28,615 nucleotides of DNA from Pseudomonadota bacterium (GCA_023425455.1 JAFACP010000195.1:1-28615); one strand, 5' to 3'. Counted from the stretch's first letter, positions 17,633-28,344 are shown. Numbers and translations are program-made. The notes: generated from the sequence alone by a model not told the origin.

Positions 17633-18604
17633 TTACGGCAGAATTGACGGCTGATCCGCCCCTTCTTTTTCCACTTTCTGCTGCAGCAGGTGCTCGCGCT
17701 TCATCCCCAGCTTCAGCGCCAGCGCCGAGGCAACGTAGATAGAGGACGCGGTACCGATAGAGACACCGATCAGCATGGTCAGCGAGAAGCCTTCCAGTAC
17801 CGGGCCACCGAAGAGATACAGCATCAGGATAACCATCAGCGTGGTACCGGATGTGATCAACGTACGGTGCAGCGTCTGCGTCAACGACACGTTGAAGATC
17901 TCGTACGGCGTACCGCGACGGATCTTACGGAAGTTTTCACGAATACGGTCCGATACCACGATGCTGTCGTTCAGCGAGTAACCGATGACGGACATCAGCG
18001 ACGCCACGATAGTCAGGTCAACCTCAATGTGGAACAGCGACAGTATGCCCATGGTGATCACTACGTCGTGCGCCAGTGAGATAACCACCCCTGCCGCCAG
18101 TCGCCACTCGAAGCGGAAACCGACGTACACGAGAATACAGATCAGGGCCACCAGCAGCGCCATCGCGCCGGTCTGCGCCAGATCGGCACCAACACTCGGG
18201 CCAACGAACTCAATACGCTTAACCGCTGCGCTCTGGCTGGTCGTGTCGTTAATCACCTTAACGACTTTACTGCCCAGCTCCTGGCTGCCATTGGTATCGT
18301 GGACCGGCGGCATACGCACCATGATGTCGCGGCTGCTGCCAAAGTTCTGCAACAGCGGTTCATCAAAACCGGCTTTCTGCAGCGAATCGCGAACCTGATC
18401 GAGATCGACCGGTTTTTCCAGCGAGATCTCAATGACCGTGCCGCCGGTGAAGTCGAGACCCCAGTTAAAGCCTTTCACCCCCATCACGATGATGGAGAGA
18501 ATCAGCAGTAAACCGGAAATGCCGAAGGCCCAGTAGTCCCAGCGCATAAAGTCCCAGACTTTACGGCCGTGGTTCAATTGTTCAACAGTATATTCCTGTG
18601 CCAC
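17633..18604 (-). CDS. secF: Protein translocase subunit SecF
   Basis: SecF, with SecD and YajC, uses the proton motive force to help pull preproteins through SecYEG on the periplasmic side. The 323-aa protein has six transmembrane helices with a periplasmic domain between helices 1 and 2. Conserved signatures are [15 protein letters not shown] (about 43-57), [33 protein letters not shown] and the [20 protein letters not shown] end. The start is GTG at 18604 (then [12 protein letters not shown]), as in E. coli, with GAGGAG just upstream and overlapping the secD stop. The frame extends 15 codons further, but that would run into secD without family support. Confidence 0.96.
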   Translation of the reverse strand: MAQEYTVEQLNHGRKVWDFMRWDYWAFGISGLLLILSIIVMGVKGFNWGLDFTGGTVIEISLEKPVDLDQVRDSLQKAGFDEPLLQNFGSSRDIMVRMPPVHDTNGSQELGSKVVKVINDTTSQSAAVKRIEFVGPSVGADLAQTGAMALLVALICILVYVGFRFEWRLAAGVVISLAHDVVITMGILSLFHIEVDLTIVASLMSVIGYSLNDSIVVSDRIRENFRKIRRGTPYEIFNVSLTQTLHRTLITSGTTLMVILMLYLFGGPVLEGFSLTMLIGVSIGTASSIYVASALALKLGMKREHLLQQKVEKEGADQPSILP

Positions 18605-18614
18605 AACGCACTCC

Positions 18615-20462
18615 TCAGATAGACAGCTTTTTGACGCGCTTGCCGCCATACAGCAGGTTCACGATGGCACGGGTGCCGACAATCGCGGTAAACATCGACG
18701 TTGCCACACCAATACCGGTGGTGATCGCAAAGCCTTTGATCGCGCCAGTACCCACTGCATACAGGATCAGAACCTTAATCAGTGTCGTAATGTTCGCATC
18801 AAAGATGGAGCTAAATGCCCCTTTGTAGCCTTCGTCGATCGCCTGCTGGACAGAACGACCATTGCTCAGCTCTTCTTTGATACGTTCGTTTATCAGTACG
18901 TTAGCATCGACCGCCACCGCAAGGGTGAGCACGATCCCCGCAATCCCCGGCATACTGAGCGTTGCCCCTGGCAGCAGGGACATAATGCCGACGATCAGCA
19001 CCAGGTTGGCAATCAGCGCGGATGTCGCGATCAGGCCAAACTTCTTGTAGAAGAAGATCATAAAGATGATGGAGATCGCCAGACCCGCCAGACAGGCTTC
19101 CAGGCCCTGCTTGATATTCTGCAGACCCAGGGTCGGACCAATCGTCCGCTCTTCAACAATCTGAATTGGCGCAATCAGCGCACCGGCACGCAACAGCAGC
19201 GAAAGCTGACGCGCTTCGTTTGGATTGCTGATACCGGTAATACGGAAGCTGTTACCCAGACGAGACTGGATATTGGCGATGTTAATCACCTCTTCCTCTT
19301 TCACCAGCACCGCACGACCGTTGGCATCTTTCTTACCGCTGTCTTTGTACTCAACAAACAGGGTCGCCATCGGCTTGCCGATATTGTCCTTGGTAAAGTT
19401 AGACATGATGTTACCACCGGCGCTGTCGAGCGAGATATTCACCTGCGGCTGGTTGTATTCATCCTGGCTGGACGTGGAGTCGGTGATGTGATCCCCGGTC
19501 AGAATCACGCGTTTGTACAGCACCACCGGCCGACCTTCGCGCGTCTCTTTCACTTCTGAATCACCCGGAACACGCCCGGCAGCGGCTGCAGCCTGATCGA
19601 CGTTGGTATTGACCAGACGGAACTCCAGCGTTGCCGTCGCGCCCAGAATCTCTTTCGCACGCGCGGTATCCTGAATACCCGGCAGTTCAACCACGATACG
19701 GTCAGCACCCTGACGCTGTACCACCGGTTCAGCCACGCCTAACTGGTTAACACGGTTGCGCAGAATGTTGATGTTCTGCTGAACCGCATACTCACGCGCC
19801 TCTTTCAGACGCGCATCGGTCATGACCGCACGCAGCTGGTTGCTGCCCTGCGCGGAGATCACCAGATCGCGGTGACGCGCGGTGAGATAGTCAATGGCCT
19901 GGTCACGTGCCGCAGCGTCGCGGAACGTAATGCTCATACCGTAGTTATCTTCTTTACGAACGGTGGTGTAAGCGATGCCCTTATCGCGCAGATCGCTGCG
20001 CAGGCTGTCGATGTTCTGTTCCTGCAGTTTACCGAGCGCGGTATCCATATCCACTTCCATCAGGAAGTGCACGCCGCCGCGCAGGTCAAGACCGAGTTTC
20101 ATCGGCTCGGCATTAATCGCGGCTAACCAGCGCGGGGTTGCAGGAGCAAGGTTAAGCGCCACGACATATTTGTCACCCAGCACGCCCATCAGCGCTTCGC
20201 GTGCGCGGAGCTGCGTGTCGTTGGTGTCGAAGCGAGCAAGAATAGCGCCCTCTTCCAGTGCCACAGACTTAGCGGTAATTTTTTCTTCTTGTAACGTTTT
20301 CTGGACCTGGATCAGCGTTTGCTCACTGGCGGCGACGCCGCGCACGCCAGTGATTTGAACAGCCGGATCCTCACCATACAGGTTGGGAAGCGCGTACAGC
20401 AGGCCGACGAGAATCACGACGACCAGCATGATGTACTTCCACAAAGGATAACGGTTTAACAC
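18615..20462 (-). CDS. secD: Protein translocase subunit SecD
   Basis: SecD is the larger subunit of the SecDF proton-driven translocation motor in the inner membrane. The 615-aa protein has an N-terminal helix (about 9-27), a large periplasmic region (about 28-450) with the [17 protein letters not shown] motif near residue 120 and [13 protein letters not shown], then five more helices. These carry [43 protein letters not shown] and the end [25 protein letters not shown]. The conserved Asp in [12 protein letters not shown] is the proton-pathway residue of the family. Length equals E. coli SecD. It sits between yajC (27 bp upstream) and secF (10 bp downstream). Confidence 0.97.
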   Translation of the reverse strand: MLNRYPLWKYIMLVVVILVGLLYALPNLYGEDPAVQITGVRGVAASEQTLIQVQKTLQEEKITAKSVALEEGAILARFDTNDTQLRAREALMGVLGDKYVVALNLAPATPRWLAAINAEPMKLGLDLRGGVHFLMEVDMDTALGKLQEQNIDSLRSDLRDKGIAYTTVRKEDNYGMSITFRDAAARDQAIDYLTARHRDLVISAQGSNQLRAVMTDARLKEAREYAVQQNINILRNRVNQLGVAEPVVQRQGADRIVVELPGIQDTARAKEILGATATLEFRLVNTNVDQAAAAAGRVPGDSEVKETREGRPVVLYKRVILTGDHITDSTSSQDEYNQPQVNISLDSAGGNIMSNFTKDNIGKPMATLFVEYKDSGKKDANGRAVLVKEEEVINIANIQSRLGNSFRITGISNPNEARQLSLLLRAGALIAPIQIVEERTIGPTLGLQNIKQGLEACLAGLAISIIFMIFFYKKFGLIATSALIANLVLIVGIMSLLPGATLSMPGIAGIVLTLAVAVDANVLINERIKEELSNGRSVQQAIDEGYKGAFSSIFDANITTLIKVLILYAVGTGAIKGFAITTGIGVATSMFTAIVGTRAIVNLLYGGKRVKKLSI

Positions 20463-20489
20463 GGCAGTTCCCTTTGGGAAAAGTTGGGA

Positions 20490-20822
20490 TTACAGCGCCT
20501 TCATAGTGCCTTTCGGCAGAACGGCAGCTACGAAGTCACGTTTGATAACCACTTCAGTGGTATCGTTCAGCGCGATCGCAATGTAGCCGCTTTCCGCCAC
20601 TTTGGTTACGCGGCCAACCAGACCACCGTTGGTCAGCACTTCATCGCCTTTGGCGATAGAGTCCATCAGCTTTTTGTGCTCTTTGGTACGCTTCTGCTGT
20701 GGGCGCAGGATCATGAAGTAGAAGATCAGACCGAACACAACCAGCATCAGAATCAGAGACATCGGGCTGCCTTGCGCCGGTGCACCTGTTGCCGCTACCG
20801 CATCAGAAATAAAAAAGCTCAT
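20490..20822 (-). CDS. yajC: Sec translocon accessory subunit YajC
   Basis: YajC is a 110-aa single-span inner-membrane protein that associates with SecDF. It has a short N-terminus (MSFFISDAVAATGAP), one transmembrane helix at about 20-40 (MSLILMLVVFGLIFYFMILR), the family signature RPQQKRTKEHKKL, and a small SH3-like cytosolic domain (DEVLTNGGLVGRVTKV). Length equals E. coli YajC. It follows tgt by 21 bp and precedes secD in the conserved operon. Confidence 0.97.
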   Translation of the reverse strand: MSFFISDAVAATGAPAQGSPMSLILMLVVFGLIFYFMILRPQQKRTKEHKKLMDSIAKGDEVLTNGGLVGRVTKVAESGYIAIALNDTTEVVIKRDFVAAVLPKGTMKAL

Positions 20823-20843
20823 TCAAATTCCCTCATTATTAAA

Positions 20844-22007
<1,164 letters not shown>

Positions 22008-22026
22008 CTAATCTGCTGCCGCGGAC

Positions 22027-23097
22027 TTATTCCCCGACACGCTCATTCAAAGCCTGCGGATTGTACGTGATAAACATCGCGTCCCCGTAGCTAAAAAAGC
22101 GATATTTTTGTTCTACCGCAGACTTATACGCCGCCATCGTGTGCTGATATCCGGCAAAGGCAGAAACCAGCATAATCAGCGTCGATTCAGGCAGATGGAA
22201 GTTGGTGACCAGCGCGTCAATCACGTTGTACTGGTATCCCGGGTAAATAAAGATCTGGGTATCGCCGAAGAACGGCTCAATCAGGTCATTTTTGGCAGCC
22301 TGCGCGGCGCTCTCCAGCGAGCGTACCGAGGTTGTACCAACCGCAATTACACGGCTGCCGCGGGCTTTCGCCGCCAGCACCGCATCAACAACCTCTTGCG
22401 GCACTTCGGCATATTCGGAGTGCATGATGTGCTCTTCGATGCTGTCGACACGCACCGGCTGGAAGGTCCCCGCGCCGACGTGCAGCGTCACGAACGCCAT
22501 CTCAACCCCTTTTGCGCGCAGTTTTTCAAGCAGAGGCTCATCAAAGTGCAGACCCGCCGTCGGCGCCGCTACCGCGCCAGGCTTCTGGCTGTAGACCGTC
22601 TGGTAGAGTTCACGGTCGGCCTCTTCGTCCGGGCGCTCAATGTACGGCGGCAGCGGCATATGGCCGATGGTGTTGAGAATATCCAGCACCGTGCGCGGGT
22701 CATTGAACTCCACTTCGAACAGCGCATCGTGGCGCGCGGTCATGGTCGCGCGGATGCTCTCGTCATCACCCAGCAGCAGCTCCGCACCAGGCTTTGGCGC
22801 TTTAGAGGCACGAATATGTGCCAGAATACGTTTATCATCGAGCATACGTTCGACCAGCACTTCAATCTTACCGCCGCTGGCTTTACGACCAAACAGACGC
22901 GCCGGGATCACGCGGGTATTGTTGAACACCAGCAGGTCGCCCGGGTTGAGCTTGTCGAGCAAATCGGTGAAAGTACCGTGCGTCAGCGCCCCCGTCGGCC
23001 CATCCAGCGATAATAAGCGACAGCTACTGCGCTCCGGCACAGGATAGTGAGCAATCAGGGATTCAGGTAGTTCAAAGGAGAAATCGGCGACGCGCAT
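22027..23097 (-). CDS. queA: S-adenosylmethionine:tRNA ribosyltransferase-isomerase
   Basis: QueA transfers and isomerises the ribosyl part of S-adenosylmethionine onto preQ1-tRNA to give epoxyqueuosine. The 356-aa protein shows family segments [54 protein letters not shown], and the end [25 protein letters not shown] chose the ATG at 23097 (MRVADFSF), which matches the E. coli start; an ATG 11 codons further upstream is in frame but unsupported. It is the first gene of the queA-tgt-yajC-secD-secF operon and is divergent from acpH across 92 bp. Confidence 0.97.
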   Translation of the reverse strand: MRVADFSFELPESLIAHYPVPERSSCRLLSLDGPTGALTHGTFTDLLDKLNPGDLLVFNNTRVIPARLFGRKASGGKIEVLVERMLDDKRILAHIRASKAPKPGAELLLGDDESIRATMTARHDALFEVEFNDPRTVLDILNTIGHMPLPPYIERPDEEADRELYQTVYSQKPGAVAAPTAGLHFDEPLLEKLRAKGVEMAFVTLHVGAGTFQPVRVDSIEEHIMHSEYAEVPQEVVDAVLAAKARGSRVIAVGTTSVRSLESAAQAAKNDLIEPFFGDTQIFIYPGYQYNVIDALVTNFHLPESTLIMLVSAFAGYQHTMAAYKSAVEQKYRFFSYGDAMFITYNPQALNERVGE

Positions 23098-23189
23098 GAC
23101 GTATACTCGTGACTTAAAAACAGGCGGCATAGTCTAGTGCCCACACCCTTTTGCTGCAACAACTAGCCGTATCCGGACACCTAAAACGC

Positions 23190-23771
23190 ATGAATTTTCT
23201 CGCTCACCTGCACCTTGCTCATCTCGCTGACAGCTCCCTTTCCGGCAATTTGCTGGCTGATTTCGTTCGGGGAAACCCCGCAGAGGCCTGGTCCCCGGAG
23301 ATCGTCGACGGGATTTTTATGCATCGCCGTATCGATGTGCTGACCGATAACCTGCCCGAAGTGCAGGAGGCGAAAGCGTGGTTTCGCCCGCACACGCGTC
23401 GCGTTGCGCCGATCACGCTGGATGTGATGTGGGATCACTTCCTGTCACGTCACTGGGAGCAGCTATCGCCGGAGATGCCATTACCTGAATTCGTGCGCTA
23501 CGCCCGGCAGCAGGTCGCGATGATTTTACCGGATTCGCCGCCGCGCTTCGTCAACCTGAATAACTACCTGTGGTCTGAGCGCTGGCTGGAACGCTATCGC
23601 GAAATGGCTTTTATCCAGGATGTGTTGCACGGTATGGCCAGCCGTCGCCCGCGGCTGGACGCCCTGCGTGACTCCTGGCACGATCTCGACGCGCATTACG
23701 CGGCGCTGGAGATCCGCTTCTGGCAGTTTTACCCGCAGATGATGGCCCAGGCGAAAAACAAACAACTTTAA
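23190..23771 (+). CDS. acpH: Acyl carrier protein phosphodiesterase
   Basis: AcpH (formerly YajB) hydrolyses the 4'-phosphopantetheine arm from holo acyl carrier protein, giving apo-ACP. The 193-aa protein belongs to a divergent HD-like phosphodiesterase family. It starts [28 protein letters not shown], where His6, His8 and Asp24 are likely metal or active-site residues. It continues with [14 protein letters not shown] and [16 protein letters not shown] chose the ATG at 23190 from the family start; the open frame extends 13 codons upstream over the queA promoter region. Downstream tsaA has its own promoter. Confidence 0.94.
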   Translation: MNFLAHLHLAHLADSSLSGNLLADFVRGNPAEAWSPEIVDGIFMHRRIDVLTDNLPEVQEAKAWFRPHTRRVAPITLDVMWDHFLSRHWEQLSPEMPLPEFVRYARQQVAMILPDSPPRFVNLNNYLWSERWLERYREMAFIQDVLHGMASRRPRLDALRDSWHDLDAHYAALEIRFWQFYPQMMAQAKNKQL

Positions 23772-23785
23772 TGAAACTGTCATTG

Positions 23786-23822
23786 ATAGGCGAAAGCTTG
23801 CTGAACGATTGTCAGTGCCTCT
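23786..23822 (+). promoter_or_regulatory. OxyR-like binding site upstream of tsaA
   Basis: Four tetramers, ATAG, CTTG, ATTG and CTCT, begin at 23786, 23797, 23808 and 23819, each separated by exactly 7 bp. The OxyR consensus is ATAG, CTAT, ATAG, CTAT with the same spacing; 12 of 16 positions match. The site ends directly against the -35 box at 23823, the usual geometry for OxyR activation. This is a by-eye match. Confidence 0.45.
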
Positions 23823-23851
23823 TTGTCTTCCGCCTGAACACTCTCTATACT
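23823..23851 (+). promoter_or_regulatory. Sigma-70 promoter of tsaA
   Basis: TTGTCT (23823-23828) and TATACT (23846-23851) with a 17-bp spacer give a good promoter about 48 bp before the tsaA start codon. Confidence 0.7.
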
Positions 23852-23898
23852 GGCCGGCGTTGCGTTCCAAATAACCTTAGTATCTACAGGAGAATCAT

Positions 23899-24501
23899 AT
23901 GGTTCTGGTAACTCGTCCGGCTCCGGATTTTACAGCTGCAGCAGTTCTGGGCAACGGTGAAATCGTTGAAAACTTCAACTTCAAACAGCACACCAACGGT
24001 AAAGCGACCGTTCTGTTCTTCTGGCCAATGGATTTCACTTTCGTTTGCCCGTCTGAACTGATCGCCTTCGACAAACGTTATGAAGAATTCCAGAAGCGTG
24101 GCGTGGAAGTGGTTGGCGTCTCCTTCGACTCTGAGTTTGTACACAACGCATGGCGTAACACCCCTGTCGACAACGGCGGCATCGGTGCGGTGAAATACGC
24201 AATGGTTGCGGACATCAAACGCGAAATCCAGCAGGCTTACGGTATCGAACATCCGGACGCTGGCGTTGCGCTGCGCGGTTCCTTCCTGATCGATGCTAAC
24301 GGTATCGTGCGTCACCAGGTGGTGAACGATCTGCCGCTGGGGCGTAACATCGACGAAATGCTGCGTATGGTTGACGCGCTGCAGTTCCACGAAGAGCACG
24401 GTGAAGTGTGCCCGGCTCAGTGGGAAAAAGGAAAAGAAGGTATGGCGGCCTCTCCGGAAGGCGTTGCTAAATACCTGACCGAGAACGTATCCAGCCTGTA
24501 A
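23899..24501 (+). CDS. tsaA: Typical 2-Cys peroxiredoxin (AhpC/TSA family)
   Basis: A 200-aa thiol peroxidase that reduces hydrogen peroxide and organic hydroperoxides. The peroxidatic cysteine is Cys50 in DFTFVCPSELIAF, and the resolving cysteine is Cys171 in GEVCPAQWEKG. It has a GGIG motif (about 93-96) but no C-terminal YF motif, so it has only half of the signature of overoxidation-sensitive peroxiredoxins. It is not the usual AhpC of the ahpCF operon, and no AhpF-type reductase is nearby. Position between acpH and malZ matches Salmonella tsaA; E. coli K-12 lacks the gene here. An AGGAG ribosome site precedes the ATG, and a promoter with an OxyR-like site lies upstream. Confidence 0.9.
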   Translation: MVLVTRPAPDFTAAAVLGNGEIVENFNFKQHTNGKATVLFFWPMDFTFVCPSELIAFDKRYEEFQKRGVEVVGVSFDSEFVHNAWRNTPVDNGGIGAVKYAMVADIKREIQQAYGIEHPDAGVALRGSFLIDANGIVRHQVVNDLPLGRNIDEMLRMVDALQFHEEHGEVCPAQWEKGKEGMAASPEGVAKYLTENVSSL

Positions 24502-24518
24502 TCGGCACGGTTTACGAA

Positions 24519-24545
24519 GAAGGCCCGCTTATGCGGGCCTTTTTA
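24519..24545 (+). terminator. Rho-independent terminator of tsaA
   Basis: Stem AAGGCCCGC / GCGGGCCTT with a 4-nt TTAT loop is followed by TTTATTT, 18 bp after the tsaA stop. Confidence 0.93.
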
Positions 24546-24546
24546 T

Positions 24547-24782
24547 TTAGAACGCGACGCACGAACAGCCTGCCCCCCAGAACGCCTGTTCATCCGACAC
24601 CGGAATCGCCGACTGGCGCGCAATGCCGTCAGTACCGATTCAATGCCCTTGCTCTCCTCTTCGGCCACGCTGAAGCCGTTTTTCAACAGCAGCGCCAGGA
24701 ATGTCAGGCACACCTCCGTCCACCGGACTGAAACGATGCGTTTTTTTAGCGCCTGCTGCTTTGACTGCCGCTGCAAACGCAT
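24547..24782 (-). pseudogene. Small ORF downstream of malZ, apparently frameshifted
   Basis: I do not recognise the product. From 24782 the frame reads MRLQRQSKQQALKKRIVSVR and then WTEVCLTFLALLLKNGFSVA with normal codon use (CTG, GCG, GGC, AAC) up to about codon 52 (ESVLT). After that this frame becomes arginine-rich with rare codons and ends at 24543. A second frame takes over at the same point, reading DGIARQSAIPVSDEQAFWGA then GCSCVAF with a stop at 24547-24549 and good codon use. The join at GTACTGACGGC is consistent with loss of one base, or of four bases from a CTGACTGAC repeat. The 350 bp between tsaA and malZ hold no other plausible gene. A chance ORF cannot be excluded. Confidence 0.3.
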
Positions 24783-24856
24783 TATCTTCGTAGGCCAGAT
24801 ATCACCGCTAAAACTTGTTGTCTCTACTGAAATTCAGAACAACTTTGGGTGATATT

Positions 24857-24884
24857 CTGCAACCGGCAGCAATACCGGTTGCAG
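24857..24884 (-). terminator. Hairpin after malZ
   Basis: A perfect 10-bp stem CTGCAACCGG / CCGGTTGCAG with an 8-nt loop starts 8 bp beyond the malZ stop. No T run follows on the minus strand (GAATATCACC), so it may be a factor-dependent 3' end or an mRNA stabiliser rather than an intrinsic terminator. Confidence 0.55.
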
Positions 24885-24891
24885 AGAAGGA

Positions 24892-26709
24892 TCACTTTCC
24901 GAACCAGACGGACGCGGAAATGGCAGGTAATGAGAGGATGCCTTCCTGAAGTGCGCTGTTTCCCTCTTTTAGCTGCCACGCCTTCACCTTAAGCAGCGGC
25001 GAATCATCCAGTACCACTTCGCAGGCTTCACCCCGGTTAATGGCCACCAGCACCCGCTGCTGATGGTAAACGCGGACAAACACCACCACGTTATCGTGGG
25101 CGTAAACCACCTGACAGCCGCCGTAGCGCAGGGCCTGACTCTGTTTACGCAGCCGCGCCAGACGCTGGTAAAGGCCTGACAGCGCTTTGTCCTGCCTGCG
25201 TTCGTCCCACGGGAATGTCTTGCGGCAGAACGGATCGTTATCGCCGTCCAGCCCCACTTCATCACCGTAGTAAATACAGGGCACACCCGGCCAGCTGAAC
25301 AGCCAGGTGACCGCCAGCGGCAGGCGGGCCACATCCTTGCCGAGCAGGGATTTAAAACGCGCGGTATCGTGGCTATCAAGCTGGTTAAACATCCGCAGCT
25401 GCTGCTGGTGCGACAGGCTGGCGCGGTAGTTGTCCATCCACGCCATGCAGGTCTCCGCATCGATATGATTCGGATCACAGGAGATATCGGTATTGGCGAG
25501 AAAACCCCACAGCGGGAAGGTAAAGCCGCGATAGTTCATCGCCGCATCTTCAGCATCCGCCTGCAGCCACTGGCGCGCATCGCCAAAGTGTTCGCCGAAG
25601 ACAAACGCCTCAGGCTGCGCGACTTTTGCCGAACGGGTGATCCCGGCGACGTGCTGCATATTGTTGCGCGCCCCACCCGCTTCACCGAGCATATGCACCA
25701 CATCAAGACGCCAGCCGTCCATATTCCACGGGGCTTTCAGCCAGTGACGTACAATGCTGTCTTCACCCCCGTAGATCTCGTTCACAAGAGACGGCGACCG
25801 GAAATCGAGCTTCGGCAGGCTGGCATAGCCCAGCCAGTCCAGCGCGCGGCCCGCGTCATCAAAGCTGTACCACTCGCGCTGGGGCGAGTCCGGGTTGTGG
25901 CAGGCGCCGCCCGGCGACTGGTGGTGTCGATCAAACCAGGCGTGTGAGTCGCCGCTGTGGTTGAACACGCCGTCCAGCACCAGCCGCATCCCCTCTTTTT
26001 GGGTGCTCTCCCTGAGACGCAGCAGCGCGGCATCCCCGCCAAACTGCGGGTCGACGTGACGATAATCTTCGGTGTCGTATTTGTGCACGCTGGGTGCCGT
26101 AAATATCGGGTTGAGGTACAGCGCGGTGACGCCCAGCGCTTTCAGGTACGGCAGTTTTTCCCCGATCCCGTCGAGATCGCCGCCGTAAAATGTCGAACCA
26201 CCCGCCTGCGCACTCAACGGTTCATCCCAGGATTTGCGAATAATATCGTGGCCGGCGGCGTGGTGAAAATAGACCGTCTCCGGCTGCTCGCCGCGCGCCT
26301 GGCTGCGGGCAAAACGGTCGGGGAAGATCTGATAAAAGATCTGATCGTAAACCCACTGCGGGCCGCTGTCCGGACAGTCGACGGCAAACTGCTCCAGCCT
26401 TGCCGGAGGGAAACGGTTCAGCCCCTGCGGGGTAAACCACAGCTGGCGGTTATTCCACAGCAGCTTGAAGCTGTAGCGACGGCGCGGCTGCCCGCTAAGC
26501 AGATCGATATTCGCCCGCCAGGCCGTAACCCCTGGCTGCGGCTGGCTGCGCTGCCGGTGCATCTTCAGCGCGGTCTCTTCGTTGTCGATCTCTGTGCGGA
26601 GCATCACCCGTTCAGGCTGATTCTCTCCCGCCAGCCAGAGCGTAATCACAAGGTTGTCTTTGTTTTGCTTAACAAATGGGGCAACCGGAAGGTGCCAGGC
26701 GTTTAACAT
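24892..26709 (-). CDS. malZ: Maltodextrin glucosidase
   Basis: MalZ is a cytosolic GH13 enzyme that removes glucose from the reducing end of maltodextrins, a branch of the maltose system. The 605-aa product has an N-terminal beta domain (about 1-120), then a TIM barrel with the GH13 regions: [11 protein letters not shown] (about 240-250), [10 protein letters not shown] with the nucleophile Asp (about 335-344), the acid/base Glu in VFGEHFGD (about 370), and [12 protein letters not shown] (about 440-451). The C-terminal domain ends [10 protein letters not shown] chose the ATG at 26709 (MLNAWHLP) because GGGG lies 7 bp before it; a GTG just upstream is too close. Two MalT boxes lie upstream. Confidence 0.95.
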   Translation of the reverse strand: MLNAWHLPVAPFVKQNKDNLVITLWLAGENQPERVMLRTEIDNEETALKMHRQRSQPQPGVTAWRANIDLLSGQPRRRYSFKLLWNNRQLWFTPQGLNRFPPARLEQFAVDCPDSGPQWVYDQIFYQIFPDRFARSQARGEQPETVYFHHAAGHDIIRKSWDEPLSAQAGGSTFYGGDLDGIGEKLPYLKALGVTALYLNPIFTAPSVHKYDTEDYRHVDPQFGGDAALLRLRESTQKEGMRLVLDGVFNHSGDSHAWFDRHHQSPGGACHNPDSPQREWYSFDDAGRALDWLGYASLPKLDFRSPSLVNEIYGGEDSIVRHWLKAPWNMDGWRLDVVHMLGEAGGARNNMQHVAGITRSAKVAQPEAFVFGEHFGDARQWLQADAEDAAMNYRGFTFPLWGFLANTDISCDPNHIDAETCMAWMDNYRASLSHQQQLRMFNQLDSHDTARFKSLLGKDVARLPLAVTWLFSWPGVPCIYYGDEVGLDGDNDPFCRKTFPWDERRQDKALSGLYQRLARLRKQSQALRYGGCQVVYAHDNVVVFVRVYHQQRVLVAINRGEACEVVLDDSPLLKVKAWQLKEGNSALQEGILSLPAISASVWFGK

Positions 26710-26787
26710 CACGAATCCCCTTTGATGAAATTGACGTCACCTTGCCACAGGGTGATGAAGGTTAGCTCATCATGATGCGCTTTATTG

Positions 26788-26810
26788 GGGGAGGAGGACG
26801 GGGGAGGAGG
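26788..26810 (+). promoter_or_regulatory. Two tandem MalT boxes upstream of malZ
   Basis: GGGGAGGAGG occurs twice, at 26788-26797 and 26801-26810, both exact matches to the MalT box consensus GGGGAKGAGG, 13 bp start to start. They read on the strand opposite to malZ and lie about 79-101 bp before its ATG. With a -10-like TAACCT at 26764-26759 the start would be near 26752, placing the nearer box about 41 bp upstream, close to where MalT activates other mal promoters. A weaker GGTGATGAAG lies at 26751-26760. Confidence 0.65.
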
Positions 26811-26827
26811 TGTCAGTGCGGAGTGAT

Positions 26828-26901
26828 ACCCTCTCCCCTGAGAGGAGAGAGGGTTATCGGTGCACGCGTGTTTGTCGTGCCCCCAGCCCACGGGGAGAGG
26901 G
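26828..26901. repeat. Imperfect intergenic inverted repeat between proY and malZ
   Basis: CCCTCTCCCC (26829-26838) is the exact reverse complement of GGGGAGAGGG (26892-26901). A smaller nested hairpin is made of ACCCTCTC (26828-26835) and GAGAGGGT (26847-26854). CCCTCTCCCC/GGGGAGAGGG pairs are common in intergenic palindromes of enterobacteria; copy number here is not known. It ends 9 bp before the proY stop and may serve as its 3' end. Together with the MalT boxes it accounts for most of the 200-bp proY-malZ gap. Confidence 0.55.
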
Positions 26902-26910
26902 AAAAGGGGA

Positions 26911-28284
26911 TTACTGCGCTTGCGCCAGCTGACGGTCCCGGCGGCATTTAAACATCCAGCCCAGCAGCAGCAACGCAATCCACGCAAAACCCACGTACAG
27001 CGAGATACGGGTATCCGGGTGGTAGCCAATCAGGCCAATAATCAACACCAGGAAGATAACCCCTGTCACCGTCGTGGTCACTCCACCCGGCACTTTGAAC
27101 TTCAGCGCGCGGACCTCAACAGGCGACAGGCGGCGGCGGAAGGCGATCTGCGACAGCAGGATCATGATCCACACCCAGACGGTGGCGAAGGTCGCCAGAG
27201 AGGCGATCACCAGGAAGACGTTTTCCGGCATGATGTAGTTCAGGTAGACCGACAGCAGCAGGGCGACGGTCATCACCATCACCGTCACCCACGGCGTACC
27301 GCGACGCGAGGTTTTCGCGAACACTTTCGGCGCGCTGCCCTGCTCTGCCATACCATGCAGCATACGGCCAACGCCAAAGACGTCGCTGTTGATGGCCGAC
27401 AGCGACGCCGTCAGCACCACAAAGTTAAGAATGCTGGCGGCGAAGGCGATCCCCATATTCTGGAAGGTCAACACAAACGGGCTACCGTTAGTGCCCACCT
27501 GGTTCCACGGATAGATGGACATGATCACAAACAGCGTCCCTACGTAGAACACCAGGATGCGCATCGGCACCGAGTTAATGGCGCGCGGAATCGACTTCCC
27601 GGGGTCTTTCGCTTCCCCGGCGGTAATACCAATAATTTCGATACCGCCGTAGGCAAACATCACCATCTGCAGCGACATCACCATCCCGAGCCAGCCGTTG
27701 CTGAAGAAGCCGCCGTGACTCCACAGATTATGGATCCCCGTCGGCTCGCCGCCGTTGCCAATCCCCCAGATGATGATGCCAAAACCGGCGACAATCATGA
27801 TGATAATGGTGGCCACTTTAAAGAAGGAGAACCAGAACTCCAGCTCGCCAAAGACCTTCACGCTCATCAGGTTCACGGCGCAGATGATCAACACCACGCT
27901 CAGCACCCAGATCCAGTGCGGCACCGCCGGGAACCAGACGCCCATATAGATGCCAAAGGCGGTGACGTCGGCAATCGCCACGATCAGGATTTCAAAACAG
28001 TAGGTCCAGCCGGTGATGAAACCGGCCAGCGGGCCAAGGTTCTCCTGGGCATAACGTGAAAACGAGCTGGCGGACGGGTTATGAACCGACATCTCCCCCA
28101 GCGCGCGCATGATGATATAGGCCGCCGCGCCGCCGATGATGTACGCCAGCAGAACGCTCGGACCGGCCATTTTTATGGCATCTGCCGAGCCATAAAACAG
28201 ACCGGTTCCAATAGCGGAGCCCAGCGCCATAAAGCGAATGTGGCGTGTGCTTAACCCACGTTTGAGTTTGTTAGTGCTTTCCAT
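26911..28284 (-). CDS. proY: Amino-acid permease ProY (proline-specific, APC family)
   Basis: A 457-aa inner-membrane permease of the amino acid-polyamine-organocation superfamily with about 12 helices. E. coli and Salmonella ProY is a cryptic proline transporter. The N-terminal signature is [26 protein letters not shown] (about 9-34), with the GSAIGTGLF substrate-binding break in helix 1, then [24 protein letters not shown]. Helix 6 has [20 protein letters not shown] (about 228-247), typical of the AAT subfamily. Length equals E. coli ProY. It follows brnQ on the same strand, with a terminator only 22 bp before the ATG. Confidence 0.93.
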   Translation of the reverse strand: MESTNKLKRGLSTRHIRFMALGSAIGTGLFYGSADAIKMAGPSVLLAYIIGGAAAYIIMRALGEMSVHNPSASSFSRYAQENLGPLAGFITGWTYCFEILIVAIADVTAFGIYMGVWFPAVPHWIWVLSVVLIICAVNLMSVKVFGELEFWFSFFKVATIIIMIVAGFGIIIWGIGNGGEPTGIHNLWSHGGFFSNGWLGMVMSLQMVMFAYGGIEIIGITAGEAKDPGKSIPRAINSVPMRILVFYVGTLFVIMSIYPWNQVGTNGSPFVLTFQNMGIAFAASILNFVVLTASLSAINSDVFGVGRMLHGMAEQGSAPKVFAKTSRRGTPWVTVMVMTVALLLSVYLNYIMPENVFLVIASLATFATVWVWIMILLSQIAFRRRLSPVEVRALKFKVPGGVTTTVTGVIFLVLIIGLIGYHPDTRISLYVGFAWIALLLLGWMFKCRRDRQLAQAQ

Positions 28285-28305
28285 TTAACTCTTGCCATTC
28301 AACAC

Positions 28306-28344
28306 AAAAAAAACAAAAAACCACGGGGCCTTAAGCCCCGTGGT
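28306..28344 (-). terminator. Rho-independent terminator between brnQ and proY
   Basis: A perfect 10-bp stem ACCACGGGGC / GCCCCGTGGT with a 5-nt loop (CTTAA) is followed on the minus strand by a long T-rich tract (complement of 28306-28320). It lies 21 bp after the brnQ stop and only 22 bp before the proY start, so it may also limit proY transcription. Confidence 0.93.

Noticed and set aside
22108..23013. A 301-codon open frame antisense to queA
   Set aside because: queA is complete and recognisable on the minus strand. The antisense product is arginine- and histidine-rich without motifs.
24531..24852. Two short plus-strand open frames (24531-24731 and 24643-24852)
   Set aside because: They lie after the tsaA terminator and have poor codon use and no ribosome site. 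The minus-strand reading has clearly better coding character.
26860..28059. A 399-codon open frame on the plus strand across proY, rich in His, Gln and Arg
   Set aside because: It is antisense to a well-recognised permease gene. Its composition is what a hydrophobic protein's complement gives, and no ribosome site or family features are seen.
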